This document shows, in pieces, positions 24,417 to 35,892 of a DNA stretch of 64,000 nt (positions are counted from its first letter, which is position 1; the number at the start of each line of letters is the position of its first letter). A model generated the notes under the pieces. That model did no database searches, was not told the origin of the DNA, and worked only from the letters and a program-made list of their open reading frames with translations. The position numbers and the translations under genes are program-made. The stretch is from Sclerotiophoma versabilis (Eukaryota > Ascomycota > Dothideomycetes > Pleosporales > Didymellaceae), in assembly GCA_012274445.1 (NCBI GenBank), contig JAAROD010000090.1:496001-560000 (forward strand), given 5' to 3'.

Positions 24417-26159
24417 ATGTTGCCGCAAGAACCGCTGCAGGCCATCCTGCCGCCTACGACGCTCTCGAAGTCGTACCTCCCCATGGAGCATATCTCATCT
24501 GCGACCCCTTCTGTGCTCATCGAGGCTGCACACGCCCTGCACACTTCGCCCAGTGACACGGTACGGATATCACGCTACAACAACAACAACAACAATGGCC
24601 TAGGTTCGACTGCGAAGGGTATCATGATTGGTGTGTTCTCGGTCCTCGGCGCTGCAGGCTTCTGCTTCCTCGTCTTTGCCATTGTCTACTACTTCCGCTA
24701 CACACAACAGGGTCGCGTGTTCCTCGACAGGATAACGCGACCTGGAGAGTACGATGACGAGCAGCAGTTCGCCAAGGAGGAGGCTGAGGCGCTGGAAGAG
24801 ATGGACGACTTGCAGAGAGCCGAGTATCTGCGAGCGAAGGGTAAGACACGGGTTGCTTATCAAGAGTCTTGCAAAGATCCTTTCACTGACGTCTACCAGC
24901 TTTTGTCCAAGCCAACCCCCCTGAATCCGTGCAAACCGACATTTCCTTGTCGCAGTTTCTCGCAATCCAAGAAAAAGGTGTCTCAGCATGGGAGTTCGAG
25001 CCAGAACTCGAGATTGCCAATTGCTTTGTTGAGGGTCGAACCGAGATCGAGTTCTTTGATTCCGAGTGCAGCGTCCAAAGCAATCTACCGATACCGAAGC
25101 AGAACGAAGTGTACTACTGGGAGGCCAAGATCTACGAGAAGCCGGAGAACACAAGCATTGCAATTGGCGTCACTACCAAGCCCTACCCTCTGTTCAGGCT
25201 ACCAGGTGCGTAGACCCGTTTTCAGCAGCTTGGCTATACATACTGATCATCGTGCAGGCTACCACAAGTCCTCGATCTCGTACGGATCCAACGGCAATCG
25301 ACGATACAACCAGCCCTTCACACCTTCCGCTTACGGACCCGCATATGTCCAAGGAGATGTTATCGGAGTCGGTTACAGACCTCGCACCGGGACGATCTTT
25401 TTCACCCGCAACGGCAAAAAACTTGACGACGTTGCACACGGTCTTAAGACTCAGAACTTCTTTCCCACCGTCGGCGCTCAAGGACCTTGCCAGGTGCATG
25501 TCAACTTTGGACAGATGGGATTCGTTTTCATTGAAGCCAACGTAAAGAAATGGGGTCTTGCCCCGCAGACTGGCAGTTTGGCTCCCCCACCACCCTACGG
25601 GAGCGAGCAGGGATCGATTCTGCTGGATTCTGGCCGCGAAGGCATCAGGGAAGGCATGGCTGGCAACTACATCTCTGCAGGTTATGGACACGCAAGATCT
25701 AGTAGCCAGCAAGTTCGTCTCGGACGTAATCCACCCACAAGCCCTGGCCCTCAACGCAGCCCCACTGACATCTCCCTGGCAGCTTTCAGCCTCGTGGACT
25801 CCAACGAAGATATTGGTGAAGGAACCAGCGCAGAGGCCAGCAACGCACACGAAGTGACTCACGAGGCTGCTCGCGGACTTGGATTCCTACAACCTGGAGA
25901 GCTTCCACCCGAATACACTAGTCCTGTTGGATCCCCAAACCTCGAGGCTGGTAGACACATGCGTGACTATTGGGACGACCGCGGAGAAGAACGGGAGCAA
26001 ACCCCTCTCTTGCAGAATCAGCAACAGGAACTAGAGACTGATCGACCTCTGCCTAGCTACGACACTGCGGTCGCCAATCCGCCGCAACTTCGACAGCCCA
26101 CGATCCGTGTGCGAAGTGCTACTGAAACCTCTCGCACACACCGTTCAGGTCGACGCTGA
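24417..26159 (+). CDS. Ssh4/Ear1-like SPRY-domain membrane protein (Rsp5 adaptor)
   Basis: Exons: 24417-24840, 24900-25205 and 25258-26159; 543 residues. Introns are 59 and 52 nt with GTAAGA and GTGCGT donors. One transmembrane helix lies at about 68-93 (GIMIGVFSVLGAAGFCFLVF). A SPRY domain follows at about 160-330 (VYYWEAKIYEKPENTSIAIG, YGPAYVQGDVIGVGYRPRTG, IFFTRNGKKLDD). The C-terminal tail is long and hydrophilic with two PY motifs, PPPY and PPEY. This order matches yeast Ssh4 and Ear1, endosome/vacuole adaptors that recruit the ubiquitin ligase Rsp5 to membrane cargo. The unspliced DNA is also one long open frame, because the two introns together keep phase, but the middle then reads nonsense instead of the SPRY core. 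Confidence 0.88.
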   Translation: MLPQEPLQAILPPTTLSKSYLPMEHISSATPSVLIEAAHALHTSPSDTVRISRYNNNNNNGLGSTAKGIMIGVFSVLGAAGFCFLVFAIVYYFRYTQQGRVFLDRITRPGEYDDEQQFAKEEAEALEEMDDLQRAEYLRAKGKTRVAYQESCKDPFTDVYQLLSKPTPLNPCKPTFPCRSFSQSKKKVSQHGSSSQNSRLPIALLRVEPRSSSLIPSAASKAIYRYRSRTKCTTGRPRSTRSRRTQALQLASLPSPTLCSGYQVRRPVFSSLAIHTDHRAGYHKSSISYGSNGNRRYNQPFTPSAYGPAYVQGDVIGVGYRPRTGTIFFTRNGKKLDDVAHGLKTQNFFPTVGAQGPCQVHVNFGQMGFVFIEANVKKWGLAPQTGSLAPPPPYGSEQGSILLDSGREGIREGMAGNYISAGYGHARSSSQQVRLGRNPPTSPGPQRSPTDISLAAFSLVDSNEDIGEGTSAEASNAHEVTHEAARGLGFLQPGELPPEYTSPVGSPNLEAGRHMRDYWDDRGEEREQTPLLQNQQQELETDRPLPSYDTAVANPPQLRQPTIRVRSATETSRTHRSGRR

Positions 26160-27559
26160 GCACCTAACATCACTGTATTTTCCAATCACAATGTTTCCTG
26201 TTTTTATGGATCTAACTATACCCCGTCTCTTAGCATATCTCCTCTCGATCAGGCACGAGAGACGTCGCAATGTACATATGGGGTTCGTTTTTTGAAGCTA
26301 CGACTTTGATTCGAGCTGTTGGCGTTTGAAGCGAGCGAGCATTGCTACGCTGTTGCACGATTGGCACACGGGATTCTACCATTTGGGTCGGGGTACCGCG
26401 CTTTACGGCAAATATCTCATTAGGATGTTCTGGGCAAGACGGCGTTTTGGGTCTCGCAAAGAGCGACAATCTGTTTTGAAAGTACCGATACTCTGTCAAT
26501 ACACGCATTCCTATGTTCACGTAGTGAAACCCTCCAGCATGCAAGATGAACTATGTAATGATGAAACGTTATGTCTCGACGGATAAATTGCGAAGTCCGG
26601 CACATGGATCAGACGGCTCCGCACTCAAAGATCGTCGCGGTGTTGTTCTTGTCTCGTACAGCAATCACTTCACGTAGAAGCAAAAGTGCATCCAGCTCAA
26701 GGTCTGCAGATGCGCAGCAGATCGAGCGAGGCAAGAGACCGGCCTACATCATACGTCAAACACAGTTGAGATCCTCCACCCATGCGTTATGGTGGCGGCA
26801 ACGGTGAGAATTGACGTCTCATTCTATCCCCTCGTGGATAAGGGCAACAAGCCACGCAGCCCGCGACGAAGTTTTCTCGCCAGCAGAGATTACATCATCA
26901 ACGGCTAAACCAATTTTGGGGCCTAGCGTTAAATCTAGCTCACTCAACCTTCTCTGATCTCGACTTTTCAGTTCGGTTGTCCAATCAAAATTCAGAGCGA
27001 CGGGATTGTGTATACATCCCCGCCTGCTTCCACCAGTAATTTGTGGCATCCCGTAGGCTGGGCGACCTCGTGCTCATCAAGAGCAAGCCTTTGCACTAGT
27101 GAATATTGGCGTCCCGCGATCCTGAGCGGGAAACTCATGTGAGAAACTTTTGTCGCCCATCATCTTTCTTTCATCGATCTCGTCCTAACTTACATCACGT
27201 GAAACAGTTGAAAGTACGGCAAAACCACCAAGATGCAGTCACACAGCAGACAAGAGCCTGATCAAGGTATTTCATAAGCGATAGCATGAGACCGGTGTTC
27301 GCTGTCCTTTCTCTGCGGAATTCATCTACATAGATGACAATGCAGAGTGAGGGCAGTGTTCTGAGAGATACGGTCGGAACTTGATCAGGTTAACGCCTGC
27401 GAAAGGACTTCATGCTTTGCGCCCCGACTTAGAGGCTGCTACTGACTAGCACAGGGCTTTCTGCGTGCGAAGAGAAGCTTGATAAAACTTAATATCACGG
27501 TTGTCCTTCGTGCCAAATCTATACCTTAGACCTCTCTCCATCATTCAACGATACCAGCT
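26160..27559. other. Intergenic, no convincing gene
   Basis: The stretch separates the Ssh4-like gene from the MFS gene. A minus-strand frame with an ATG at 27049 and stop at 26819 (76 codons, containing SELDLTLGPKIGLAVDDVIS) is somewhat protein-like, but it has no recognisable family or promoter and is not called. Confidence 0.4.
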
Positions 27560-29241
27560 ATGTCTGCTGTTCATGATCACGAGAAAGGCGTGCATGAGCC
27601 TGGTTCGCCACCTCATGAGAGCTACGATGCAGCCTCGCCCATAAGCTCGGTCTCTCTCGACAAAGATGTCGCTATCGGCTTAGTAGGCGAGCATGCGCGC
27701 GAGATCGATCCAGCTGTCGAAGCCAAGGTGCTCCGAAAGATTGACTGGTTCTTGATTCCGGCTATGATCGTGGGTATGTCATCGATTACCCAACACCATA
27801 GCACGCAGATTTGTGTCTAACTTCCTACTCCAGGCTATGGCTTGGTATACTACGACAAGGCTATCCTCGGGTCCGCTGTTCTATTTGGCATGACCAAGGA
27901 TCTGTCCTTGACCATTGTGAACACCCAGACGACACCACCTACGACCAACACCCAGCGCCTCAGTTGGGCAACGTCCATGTTCTACTTCGGTATGCTTGCT
28001 GGCTTGTACCCCATGACATTTGCACTGCAGAGGTTCAATATCGGGAGGATTCTTGGTGGCGTGGTCGTTGTCTGGGCGGCTATCTGTATGCTCACTGCGG
28101 CTGTGACTACGTACGAAGGCTTGTATGCCCAGCGATTCTTCCTGGGCTTCGTGGAGAGCATCATTCCGACAGGCTTCATGTGCATTGTCAGCGGATACTA
28201 CACACAGGAGGAACAGGCACTAAGACAGTCATGGTGAGTCCGTTCGCGGTACAAAGCCTCAGACCTCCTCTGCTGACAAGTTGCAGGTGGTTCGCCTCTA
28301 CTGGCCTGTTCACCATCATTGGCGGCGCACTCAACTACGGGTTTGCCCAGATCACTGGTGGCGCTTTGCGCAGGTGGCAGTACATCTACCTTCTCGCGGG
28401 TTGTCTCACCTTTCTCTTTGGCATCTGGTGCTTCTTCATCCCCAACTCACCCGCCTCAGCATGGTTCCTCACACCGGCAGAGCGCATAGTCGCCGTTGAG
28501 CGTCTCCGCAAAGGCCAGACTGGCGTCCGATGCCAAAAAATCAAGATGTCGCAGCTTCGTGAAGCATTCCTCGACCTGAAGCTCTGGCTTGTCTTCATCC
28601 TCATGGCAGCTGCATACACCGTCAATGGTGCGGTATCTGGCTTCGGTCCTTTGATCGTCAGCACCTTCGGCTGGTCCACTCTCGAATCTATTCTCTGGCA
28701 ATTTCCCCTCGGCGCTCTCTGTCTCGTCACGATCCTTCTCTGCGGCTACCTGTCTAGCAAGATCCCAAATATTCGCCTGCTTCTCCTCATCATCAACTGC
28801 CTCCCCGTCATCGTGGGTTGCGCCATGATCTGGAAGAGCAAATGGACCTACCACGCCGCCACGCCAGTGGCAGGGTACTCCATCATCGGCACGTTCGGCG
28901 CCGTCGTCAGCCAGACCATCGTCATAGGCATGTCCAATGTTGCGGGCGCAACAAAAAAGAGCGCCATGGCTGCGGCCATCTTCGTGGCTTATTGCGTAGG
29001 CAATATTGTTGGGCCGCAGCTCATCAAGAGTCAGACTAAGGCGCAACACTATCCCGAGCTGTGGTCAGGGCTAATTGTCTGCTACTGCATCACGATTGTG
29101 GCCGCTGTGGCGCTGTATGTGTTGCTCAAGAGGGAGAACAAGAAGAGAGAGGGGCTGCCGGTGGACGAGGATGAGAGGGATAAGCTTGCGTTTTTGGATC
29201 TGACGGATAAGGAGAACAGGTATTTCAGGTATGTGTTGTAG
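27560..29241 (+). CDS. MFS transporter, Dal5-like anion:cation symporter family
   Basis: Exons: 27560-27773, 27834-28233 and 28287-29241; 522 residues. The introns (60 and 53 nt) are placed so that the frame continues as VGYGLVYYDKAILGSAV and LRQSWWFASTGLF. A hydrophilic N-terminus ends in AKVLRKIDWFLIPAMIVGYG, the usual lead into helix 1 of allantoate-permease-type (ACS family) transporters. Then come YYDKAILGSA, the R-x-G-R-like loop after helix 3 (FNIGRILGG), GYYTQEEQALR, and WQYIYLLAGCLTFLFGIWCF at the end of the first half. About 12 helices fit the length. Members carry allantoate, nicotinate, pantothenate or similar organic anions with protons; the substrate cannot be told. It acts in the plasma membrane. 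Confidence 0.88.
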
Positions 29242-30055
29242 GGCTGATATGATTTCGCGAACATTGCACTGGGTACTTGTCGTCGAAAAGGCTATCAGAA
29301 CCGCGCGAATGTACCCATGGTTAGTGGCTGGACTGTACGAAGCGGAGAGCACGAGAGAGAGTGTTGCATTCAGAAGATGTCATAGAACGAAGTCGTGAGG
29401 GTGCCAATTACTGTCAGATATTTTGGAGAATTCAATTGAGAGAGCGTGTATGAGAGCAACTAGTGTTGGACAAAAGAACCTCCCTCTTCCATATTGTTCT
29501 GTAGTCTTGCTCAGCCTTATCAGGCGTCCTTGCTTTGGAACACGAACGAGCTAAGTCATGCGAGGGCGTTTGGTAACGTGCCGGCGGGCCGACGCGGCGT
29601 TCTCGTGTTCCAGCATGATGCTTAGTACGCTTCAGGTACCACGGACCTTTCACTATCAACAATCGCCTACACATCAGCTTTCGGGCTTTATCTGATGTCT
29701 TACGTGGTGTTCATCTCCGCGACGATAGCCCGCTTATAGTTACGCCCTCCACTGTGACGCGGTCCACTGATTGCACGTCCCACAACGCGTCACCCTTGGC
29801 TGCGGGAAAGCGGCAGCTCCAGGCTTTTTCAACATGGAAGCGACGCCCACAGACAAGGCAAGCACCACACATGTGGAGACGCGGCCAGCATGGATACTCC
29901 ACTGCACCCTGCAGCTGTGCTGTGCCTCATTCGTTGACATGTCTTCTTTGCTGTTTGTCCTGCGAAGGGCACGCGACCACCCCCAACACCACGACACCGA
30001 CGACGAGAGGCCTGCGGGGAGCTTCGATGCTACACGAGTCATATGAGCGATAACT
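29242..30055. other. Intergenic between the MFS and CAS1-type genes
   Basis: About 0.8 kb with no recognisable gene. The last part should hold the promoter and 5' UTR of the downstream O-acetyltransferase gene. Confidence 0.5.
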
Positions 30056-32727
30056 ATGCTCCGACTCAGGTTGATAAAGCCTGCGAGCTTTCCGAATGCG
30101 TGCAGTAGAGCTGCGCTGCTGCTCTTGCTAGCCGTTGTATGCGCAAATGTGTATCGTCGACTGATCTACGGTATGGTAATTGCACGTGATCGATGCCCTC
30201 TCACAGCTCACATACGCAAACAGACAAGGCCGACCTGTACCACTGCAACAAGCTGCTGCATCAAGGCCAATGGCTCGACTCGCCCGACCGTGCCCCGGAA
30301 CGCAAACCATTTCAGAATTGGCAGGTACCCGGCTGCCTCTTACACGACTACACGACATCCGAGATCGCCGACTGTAACGAGGACGGCCAGGTGTTGTTCA
30401 TCGGCGACACAACGGTGCGGCAGGTTTTCTGGGCTGCGGCAAGGAAGCTAGACAATGGCTGGGTTAGCGACAGACAGCAAGAGTTGGACAAGCATGAAGA
30501 CTTATATTTAGAGGTTGGTCATGCACGGCTGAGTTTCTTGTGGGACCCATGGCTAAACAGCACGGCTTTAAGAGGAGAGCTGAGGGCGTACATGGACAGG
30601 AACAAACCGGAGAATAGCGTAGAGAAGAAGAAGTCGCTTCCGAGCGACGGCAAGAGGAGGTCGGTGCTGCTGTATATTGGCGGCGGACTGTGGCATGCTC
30701 GACATCTGGGTGACGAGTACCTTCCAGTCTTCAACCATGCAGTGGACCGTGTTGCAGCAGTTATGTCTACTACGCACGACCGTCTCACGTCGCCAGCAAA
30801 TATCCGGGCGCATGGAAATGACGGAGTAGATGATCAGATCTTCTTCGCGCCCGTACCGGATCCGATAGTCGACAGATTGAGTCCGTCTCGCGAAGTCACA
30901 ATCACACAGAACAAGATCTGGGCTATGAACAAACATCTGCAACTGTGGTCCAACCGTGGACTTAACGTGCCTTGGGTAAATCGGGAAATGACTGCAAAAT
31001 GGCCTGAAACGATTGGCGAGAGTGGCTTGCATGTTACCGATCATGTTGCAAGCCAAATGGCAGACGTCGTGCTCAACTATCGCTGCAACGCAAAGGCGGC
31101 ACAAAAGAACGGCTACCCATTTAGCAGGACCTGTTGCAGTGCATACAGGCCAGCCAACTGGATACAGATCGTTACAATCATCGTCTTCGTGCTCTTCGTT
31201 GCCTCAACAGCCTTTGGTCGCTTTCTCCACAGTCCAGATCAGAGAACCACGATTACCGTTCTTGCTGATGCGCTTGCCGTCTTCATGCTTGCTGCGGTAT
31301 TTTGCTTCATCGCTGATAGAACCCACATCTTCGACAAGATCCCGAAGGAGTTCGCTAACATCGACTTCCGGGTAATGCTAGGCGTTGCTATCTTGATATG
31401 TCTCCCGAACATTCAGAGCATTCCATCACCGACTCTGAAGACTCGAAACCGTGCGCCAGAGAAAGCTACTCGATCGACAACCTACCTACCGCGCGAACAG
31501 TCCAACGAGTTCAAGGGCTGGATGCAGATCTATATCCTTGTGTACGCATATACGGGTGCATCCAGCGTTCTGGACTTCTATAAGGTATTCCGCGTTCTCA
31601 TTGCACTTTACCTCTTCCTGTCCGGCTACGGTCATGCAACCTACTTCCTGGGGACGAACGACTTTTCCTTCCAGCGCGTCTACGGCGTTGTGCTGCGCCT
31701 CAACACGCTGCCAGTCTTTCTTGCGCTTGTGATGGACAGGCCATACACTTCGTACCAATTCGCGCCACTGGCAACGTTCTGGTTCTTCGTCGTATTCATG
31801 ACGCTCAGAATCGGCCAGCGCTGGAACGACTGTCTCAGACTGCTGATCGTCAAGGTGGCGCTCGCAGCGCTGTTTACAACAATGTTCGTCCATGCTCAAG
31901 GCATCCTTGAGATGTGCGCTTCGTTCTTCAGTACCTTTTTTCGGGCGAACATTGATGTGAACGACCTGCGCTTCCATCTCAGTGCGTACAAGTACGTTGT
32001 TTTCATCGGAATCATCGTGGCAGCAATTCACATCAAGGTCCGTTCAATATCTGGTACGCCGCGTAAGCAATTAGGCCTCGCTGGCTTCATCGTGAAGCGA
32101 TATCTCGTCCTGCATCAGTTGTTGCTTGTTGCGCTCGCGATTATCACCATTCCCACGTTCTGGATCTTGACACAGCGATCCAAGAGTAAAGGTGACTACG
32201 ACTGGTGGCTGCCATACATCGCTTGGCTCCCTGCGCTCTCCTTCGTAGTCCTTCGCAATGCAACCGGCTTTCTGCGGGTGCGGTACTGTGCGTCGTTCGC
32301 TTGGCTCGGCCGCATATCTCTTGAATTGTATGTGCTCTCGCAGCACGTCTGGCTTGCAGGGGACGGTACAGGCGTTCTCCGTATTGGGTTCCGGTATGGC
32401 AGCGGCACATTCTTGGGCGACAAATGGCGCGATCTGGTTGTTCTAAATCTAGTCTTTGTGTGTTTGGCTTGGAAGGTACATGAGGCTACAAAGGTGTTTA
32501 CGGCGTGGCTTCTATATGGGCAAGGTGTGATGGCAGACCAAGAGAAGGGCGCAGGACCTGCGATTGGAGAGGCAATGGAACTGCCTGGATGGCATCGGCC
32601 AGATGGCGACATGACAGATGGCGTAGAAAGTCGGCACTGTGCCCAGCAAGGTGAGCGCAAGAAGTTGCTGTCGAGAGTGGGTGGTGTTGCCCTGGCCGTT
32701 TGGCTCATAAACCTGGTAAATTCCTGA
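30056..32727 (+). CDS. CAS1-type polysaccharide O-acetyltransferase
   Basis: Exons: 30056-30170 and 30224-32727; 872 residues. A 53-nt intron joins RRLIYD to KADLYHCNKLL, replacing a false start at 30193. The N-terminus has a signal-anchor helix (ALLLLLAVVCANVY). Next is a lumenal SGNH/PC-esterase-like part with the GDS-type motif FIGDTTVRQVF (GDTT at 99-102) and, before the membrane part, ASQMADVVLNYRCNAK. The C-terminal half is the multi-helix acyltransferase domain of Cas1p (about ten helices, starting WIQIVTIIVFVLFVASTAFG). The family, named after Cryptococcus Cas1, O-acetylates glycans in the Golgi; the ascomycete substrate is not clear. A hydrophilic tail ends in a last hydrophobic segment. 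Confidence 0.88.
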
Positions 32728-34001
32728 GGGGACAATATCCCTAGCTTCGCTGACGCAAACAGCTTTATCCATGAGGCTAGAAGTACATCGCCAGATTCCG
32801 TATTTGCTCGAGCAGAACAACGATCTACGAAATCTTAACAATTACGGTCTTAGGCGCTCATCGGAATAAAAGCACAATATGCATATCAACACCAAGACAC
32901 TGATCAACAGCGGATCTTCTGCTTAGACAAATGTGGGTCCATACGTCTGCTAAAATCCCATGCACCTTTTCCCGAGCCCAACGATCTGTGTCGAACGAGG
33001 ATGGAGAAACGTCCAGATTGAGACCGTTTCAGATCCCAAAGACCGTGATCAGCACGCTTCGACGCGCGAAGGATCAAATCGGCGGATCCCAATTTGGCAA
33101 GGCATACATGTGAAGTTCGTGTTGCTGACAGGCGCAGGTTCGAAAGGGACGCGTCAGCAGCTCTCCACCATCACCACTATCAGTCCACCACTACTTCACA
33201 CCAGTCACGCTTCCTGCGAAAGCACTGATACAAAACACGTCTTCGTTCCCAATGTATACACAGAACATCTAAAAGATATCGAAATCCTCAAGGCGTACAA
33301 AGTGAACCCCAAGCCCGGCACAAGCAGCATGGTCCCGTTCCCGTTCCCCGTATCCTTCGCGGCCGTATTCGTCAGCACAGCCACGCCGGACTACCCGCAA
33401 CCATCACGCAAGCTCCAAAAACAACAGGACTAAAAAAATACGTGTACGCGTACCTGGCAATTAGGAATGCAAGAAAAGTGGGCTTCCTTTTCCTTGGATG
33501 GTTCGGCGATCTTGGTACACGTGGTATGTGATGTTCTGTTCGCAACTTGACCAATAGGAAAGCGAGGGTAGTGGAGGTGGTGAGAGAGCGTCGCACGAAA
33601 CGTCAGGACAAGCGTTGGCATGTGAGTTTGCAGGGTCGGAAACGCAGGGTAGGCTTAAACCGTATAAACGGAGAGTTCCACATACTTTCGTTACTGGGGT
33701 ATTGCTTGCGTTATTGTTTGCCCTGTGACCCCGACTGGGTTTGTGCCCGAGGAAGGTGAATTCAAAGTTTGTCTGCCATCAGTCGCGCCCGCTTCTGCAA
33801 CCGTAAGCCCGAGGCTGGTCACAATTGGAAAATCCAACGATACGGCTTCCGGACGTCCCGCACTTATACGAGCGTCAGCACCCAGAGATCGAGAGGCACT
33901 TTTGCATCTTTACTCTTCACTTGCGACTGTTGGTTGCCAAATTCCAGCACCTCGCACAAGGTCCATACTCTGATAGTAGCGACCGTCACACCACCACAAC
34001 C
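32728..34001. other. Intergenic with one doubtful small frame
   Basis: A plus-strand frame 32960-33433 (157 codons from an ATG) has a protein-like end (HLKDIEILKAYKVNPKPG), but its first half looks random and no family is recognised, so it is not called as a gene. Confidence 0.4.
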
Positions 34002-34289
34002 ATGTACCTCGAAAAAAGAGATAACATGGGCTTCCAAATTGCCCCGGCCCTTATCATCTTCCTTGTCATCCTCGGTGCCGGCGCACTCGTCGTCTGCGGT
34101 TTCGCAGTGATGCGCTTCTGGGGTGGCGACGAGGCGCAGGATACTAGTTACATGAATCGTTCGGTGGAACAAGACCGGTACATGAGAGAGGTCCGGGAGA
34201 GGACGTGGGGCCGACTGCCTCATTATTTCGTCCAGAAGCAACAATCAAGTCGAAGTAATCTGCCAAATGATGGGCAGAGCGTGAAGTAA
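34002..34289 (+). CDS. Small single-pass membrane protein, unknown function
   Basis: It encodes 95 residues from an ATG in good context (ACAACCATGT). The frame is open upstream to 33825, but that part looks random, so the 34002 start was chosen. One transmembrane helix (ALIIFLVILGAGALVVCGFA, about 16-35) is preceded by a short N-terminus and followed by a charged tail with DRYMREVRERTWGRL. Small proteins with this plan (short N-terminus, one helix, YMREVR-like tail) occur in related fungi as I recall, but their function is unknown to me. No intron is visible. It lies alone in accessory-looking DNA. Confidence 0.6.
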   Translation: MYLEKRDNMGFQIAPALIIFLVILGAGALVVCGFAVMRFWGGDEAQDTSYMNRSVEQDRYMREVRERTWGRLPHYFVQKQQSSRSNLPNDGQSVK

Positions 34290-34693
34290 GATGGTGCATG
34301 TGCAACGTTTTCGAGCAGTGTGCTGACATGTCACAGCGCGAGTAACACCACGTACGGATGAGGACATTGTTGATGAACAATGGCTTCCATTGTTCGAAGG
34401 AACAGTGTCGATATTATTCCACCAATGTACCACAGAACCGAGGGTCTGCATTGAGACGTTGGCAATCCGTATGACTTCAGCACTCTTGCAGTTACTGGAA
34501 GCACGGTTGTGGTCGGGGCAGGACGCACTCGCCATAGAAAGTCGCTCTTGTGGCACACAAGAGCGTACGGGGGTTCGTGGTCGCAATGCAAAGTCCGCGA
34601 TGTCTACGGTTGGCGAGGATCATCCCAGGATGCGACCTGCCTGGCATTTGCCTTCTTTTACGGTCGAGTCGTGTCTGTCATAGGCCATCGATC
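34290..34693. other. Intergenic, nothing recognised
   Basis: A 0.4 kb stretch between the small membrane protein gene and the transcription-factor relic; its open frames on both strands look random. Confidence 0.5.
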
Positions 34694-35310
34694 TCATGAG
34701 CAGATCTTTGGACGATCTAGAGCCAAAGGTCGCAAGCTCTCCAGATCAGTGCCAACTCTGGCGGCTGGCCAAGCGATCCACTCCCAGTTATTAGTGCCAA
34801 TTACCAGTGCTGCTGTTGCCACAAGGTTAGCAGCTGAACCATCAAGCCACCACAGTCCTTTCACTTCTGCGTGTAAGATCCCACAAGTACCCAAGCCTCA
34901 ATGCAATGTTGCTCAAGTAGACTTGCGAACCCAAGAGAGCACTGGACTGGGAAATGGAATACTGATGTGAAATCGAAGAATGGCTCAGAGAATGCTCGGT
35001 CCAAAGGAGCGGTGTCAATTAGACTCCAGACAATCTTGAATGATTCACGTAGGGTCTGCCAGGCCTGTCAAAGCGTGTCGAAGTGGTCTTCATAGGCTCG
35101 ACGGGGATTTGACCACATTGACTCCAGGGTTTCTAAGCGTCTTTGCTCGCCTAGATGTGCGTTCGAGACTGCGATGGCACTGGACCACGACTCACGTTGC
35201 ACCACGCAACGGAGAGGCCCATCTTGTAGTTTGCTCCAGCCAGGTACTAGGATCACTTGAGCTCCTCGTAGAGTCCGTAAACCGCGGCATGCGGCCTCAA
35301 CTGCTCCGAT
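34694..35310 (-). pseudogene. Broken fungal transcription-factor gene (C-terminal regulatory domain)
   Basis: Reading the minus strand from about 35310: ILVPGWSKLQDGPLRCVVQR, AVSNAHLGEQRRLETLESMW, NPRRAYEDHFDTL, then a TGA at 35070-35068, then in the same frame QAWQTLRESFKIVWSLIDTA, SEPFFDFTSVFHFPVQCSLG, LLEQHCIEAWVLVGSY. Near 34885 the frame shifts and continues as LHAEVKGLWWLDGSAANLVA and NNWEWIAWPAARVGTDLESL to a stop at 34694. The order (F-P-V...LL...EAWVLVGSY, GLWWLDG, WEWIAWP) is that of the C-terminal end of the regulatory domain of Zn2Cys6 factors. The TGA could come from CGA by a C-to-T change. No zinc cluster is found upstream, where the inverted-repeat element begins about 170 nt away. 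Confidence 0.6.
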
Positions 35311-35481
35311 CTACTTTAGGTAACAACTAGTACTGAAAAAGCATAAATGTCAACCCGAAAACCAACACCACAGGAGGCTAAGCTTGTGCCACAGCACCTC
35401 TCCAGACTCCAAGAGTGTGAGCCGATTACTTGGTCTTGGAAACAAACATCGAGTTGTTGCAACATACAGTCAGGTGCCAAA

Positions 35482-35892
35482 AGTCTGTTCGCGACCGCTT
35501 TACCTCACCAAAACTCTCCTACTTTAAGAGGATATAACTTTTTCCCTACTTAGTAGAATGTATATTTATTAAGGACTCTTAGAGCTATATATATAAACGT
35601 GAAGCTTGTCTAGCATGTATCTTTTTCCCCTTTAAGATAGCAGAGAAGTAGAGTACTAGAGTATAGGTACCCCTTAAAGTAGAGATTCTACTAGTAGATC
35701 TTACTTTTAGAACTTCAGTAGCATATAACTTTCTACTTAGAGTACAATAAATATATGTTCTATAATAGAAACTAAGTTTATCTAATCAATCTCTTATATT
35801 TTAGCTTTTAGAGATATTGTATAGAAGGGGAAAGAATTATACCCTCTTAAAGTAGGAGAGTTTTGGTAGGGTAGCCGGTAAGCGAACAGACT
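35482..35892. mobile_element. MITE-like element with ~65-nt terminal inverted repeats
   Basis: The left end AGTCTGTTCGC (from 35482) and the right end (to 35892) are inverted copies. After a diverged stretch of about 15 nt they share a 24-nt perfect block (CCAAAACTCTCCTACTTTAA and onward, left 35508-35531), then TATAA and TTTCCC. Overall the ends match over about 65 nt with scattered mismatches. The 411-nt element is far more A/T-rich than its flanks, is full of CTA/TAG-type triplets and has no coding capacity, as in non-autonomous DNA transposons or RIP-altered copies. Flanks show AAA on both sides; no longer target duplication is certain. Confidence 0.8.

Noticed and set aside
32960..33433. 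157-codon plus-strand frame
   Set aside because: The first half looks random, there is no family, promoter or neighbour support; kept only as a note.
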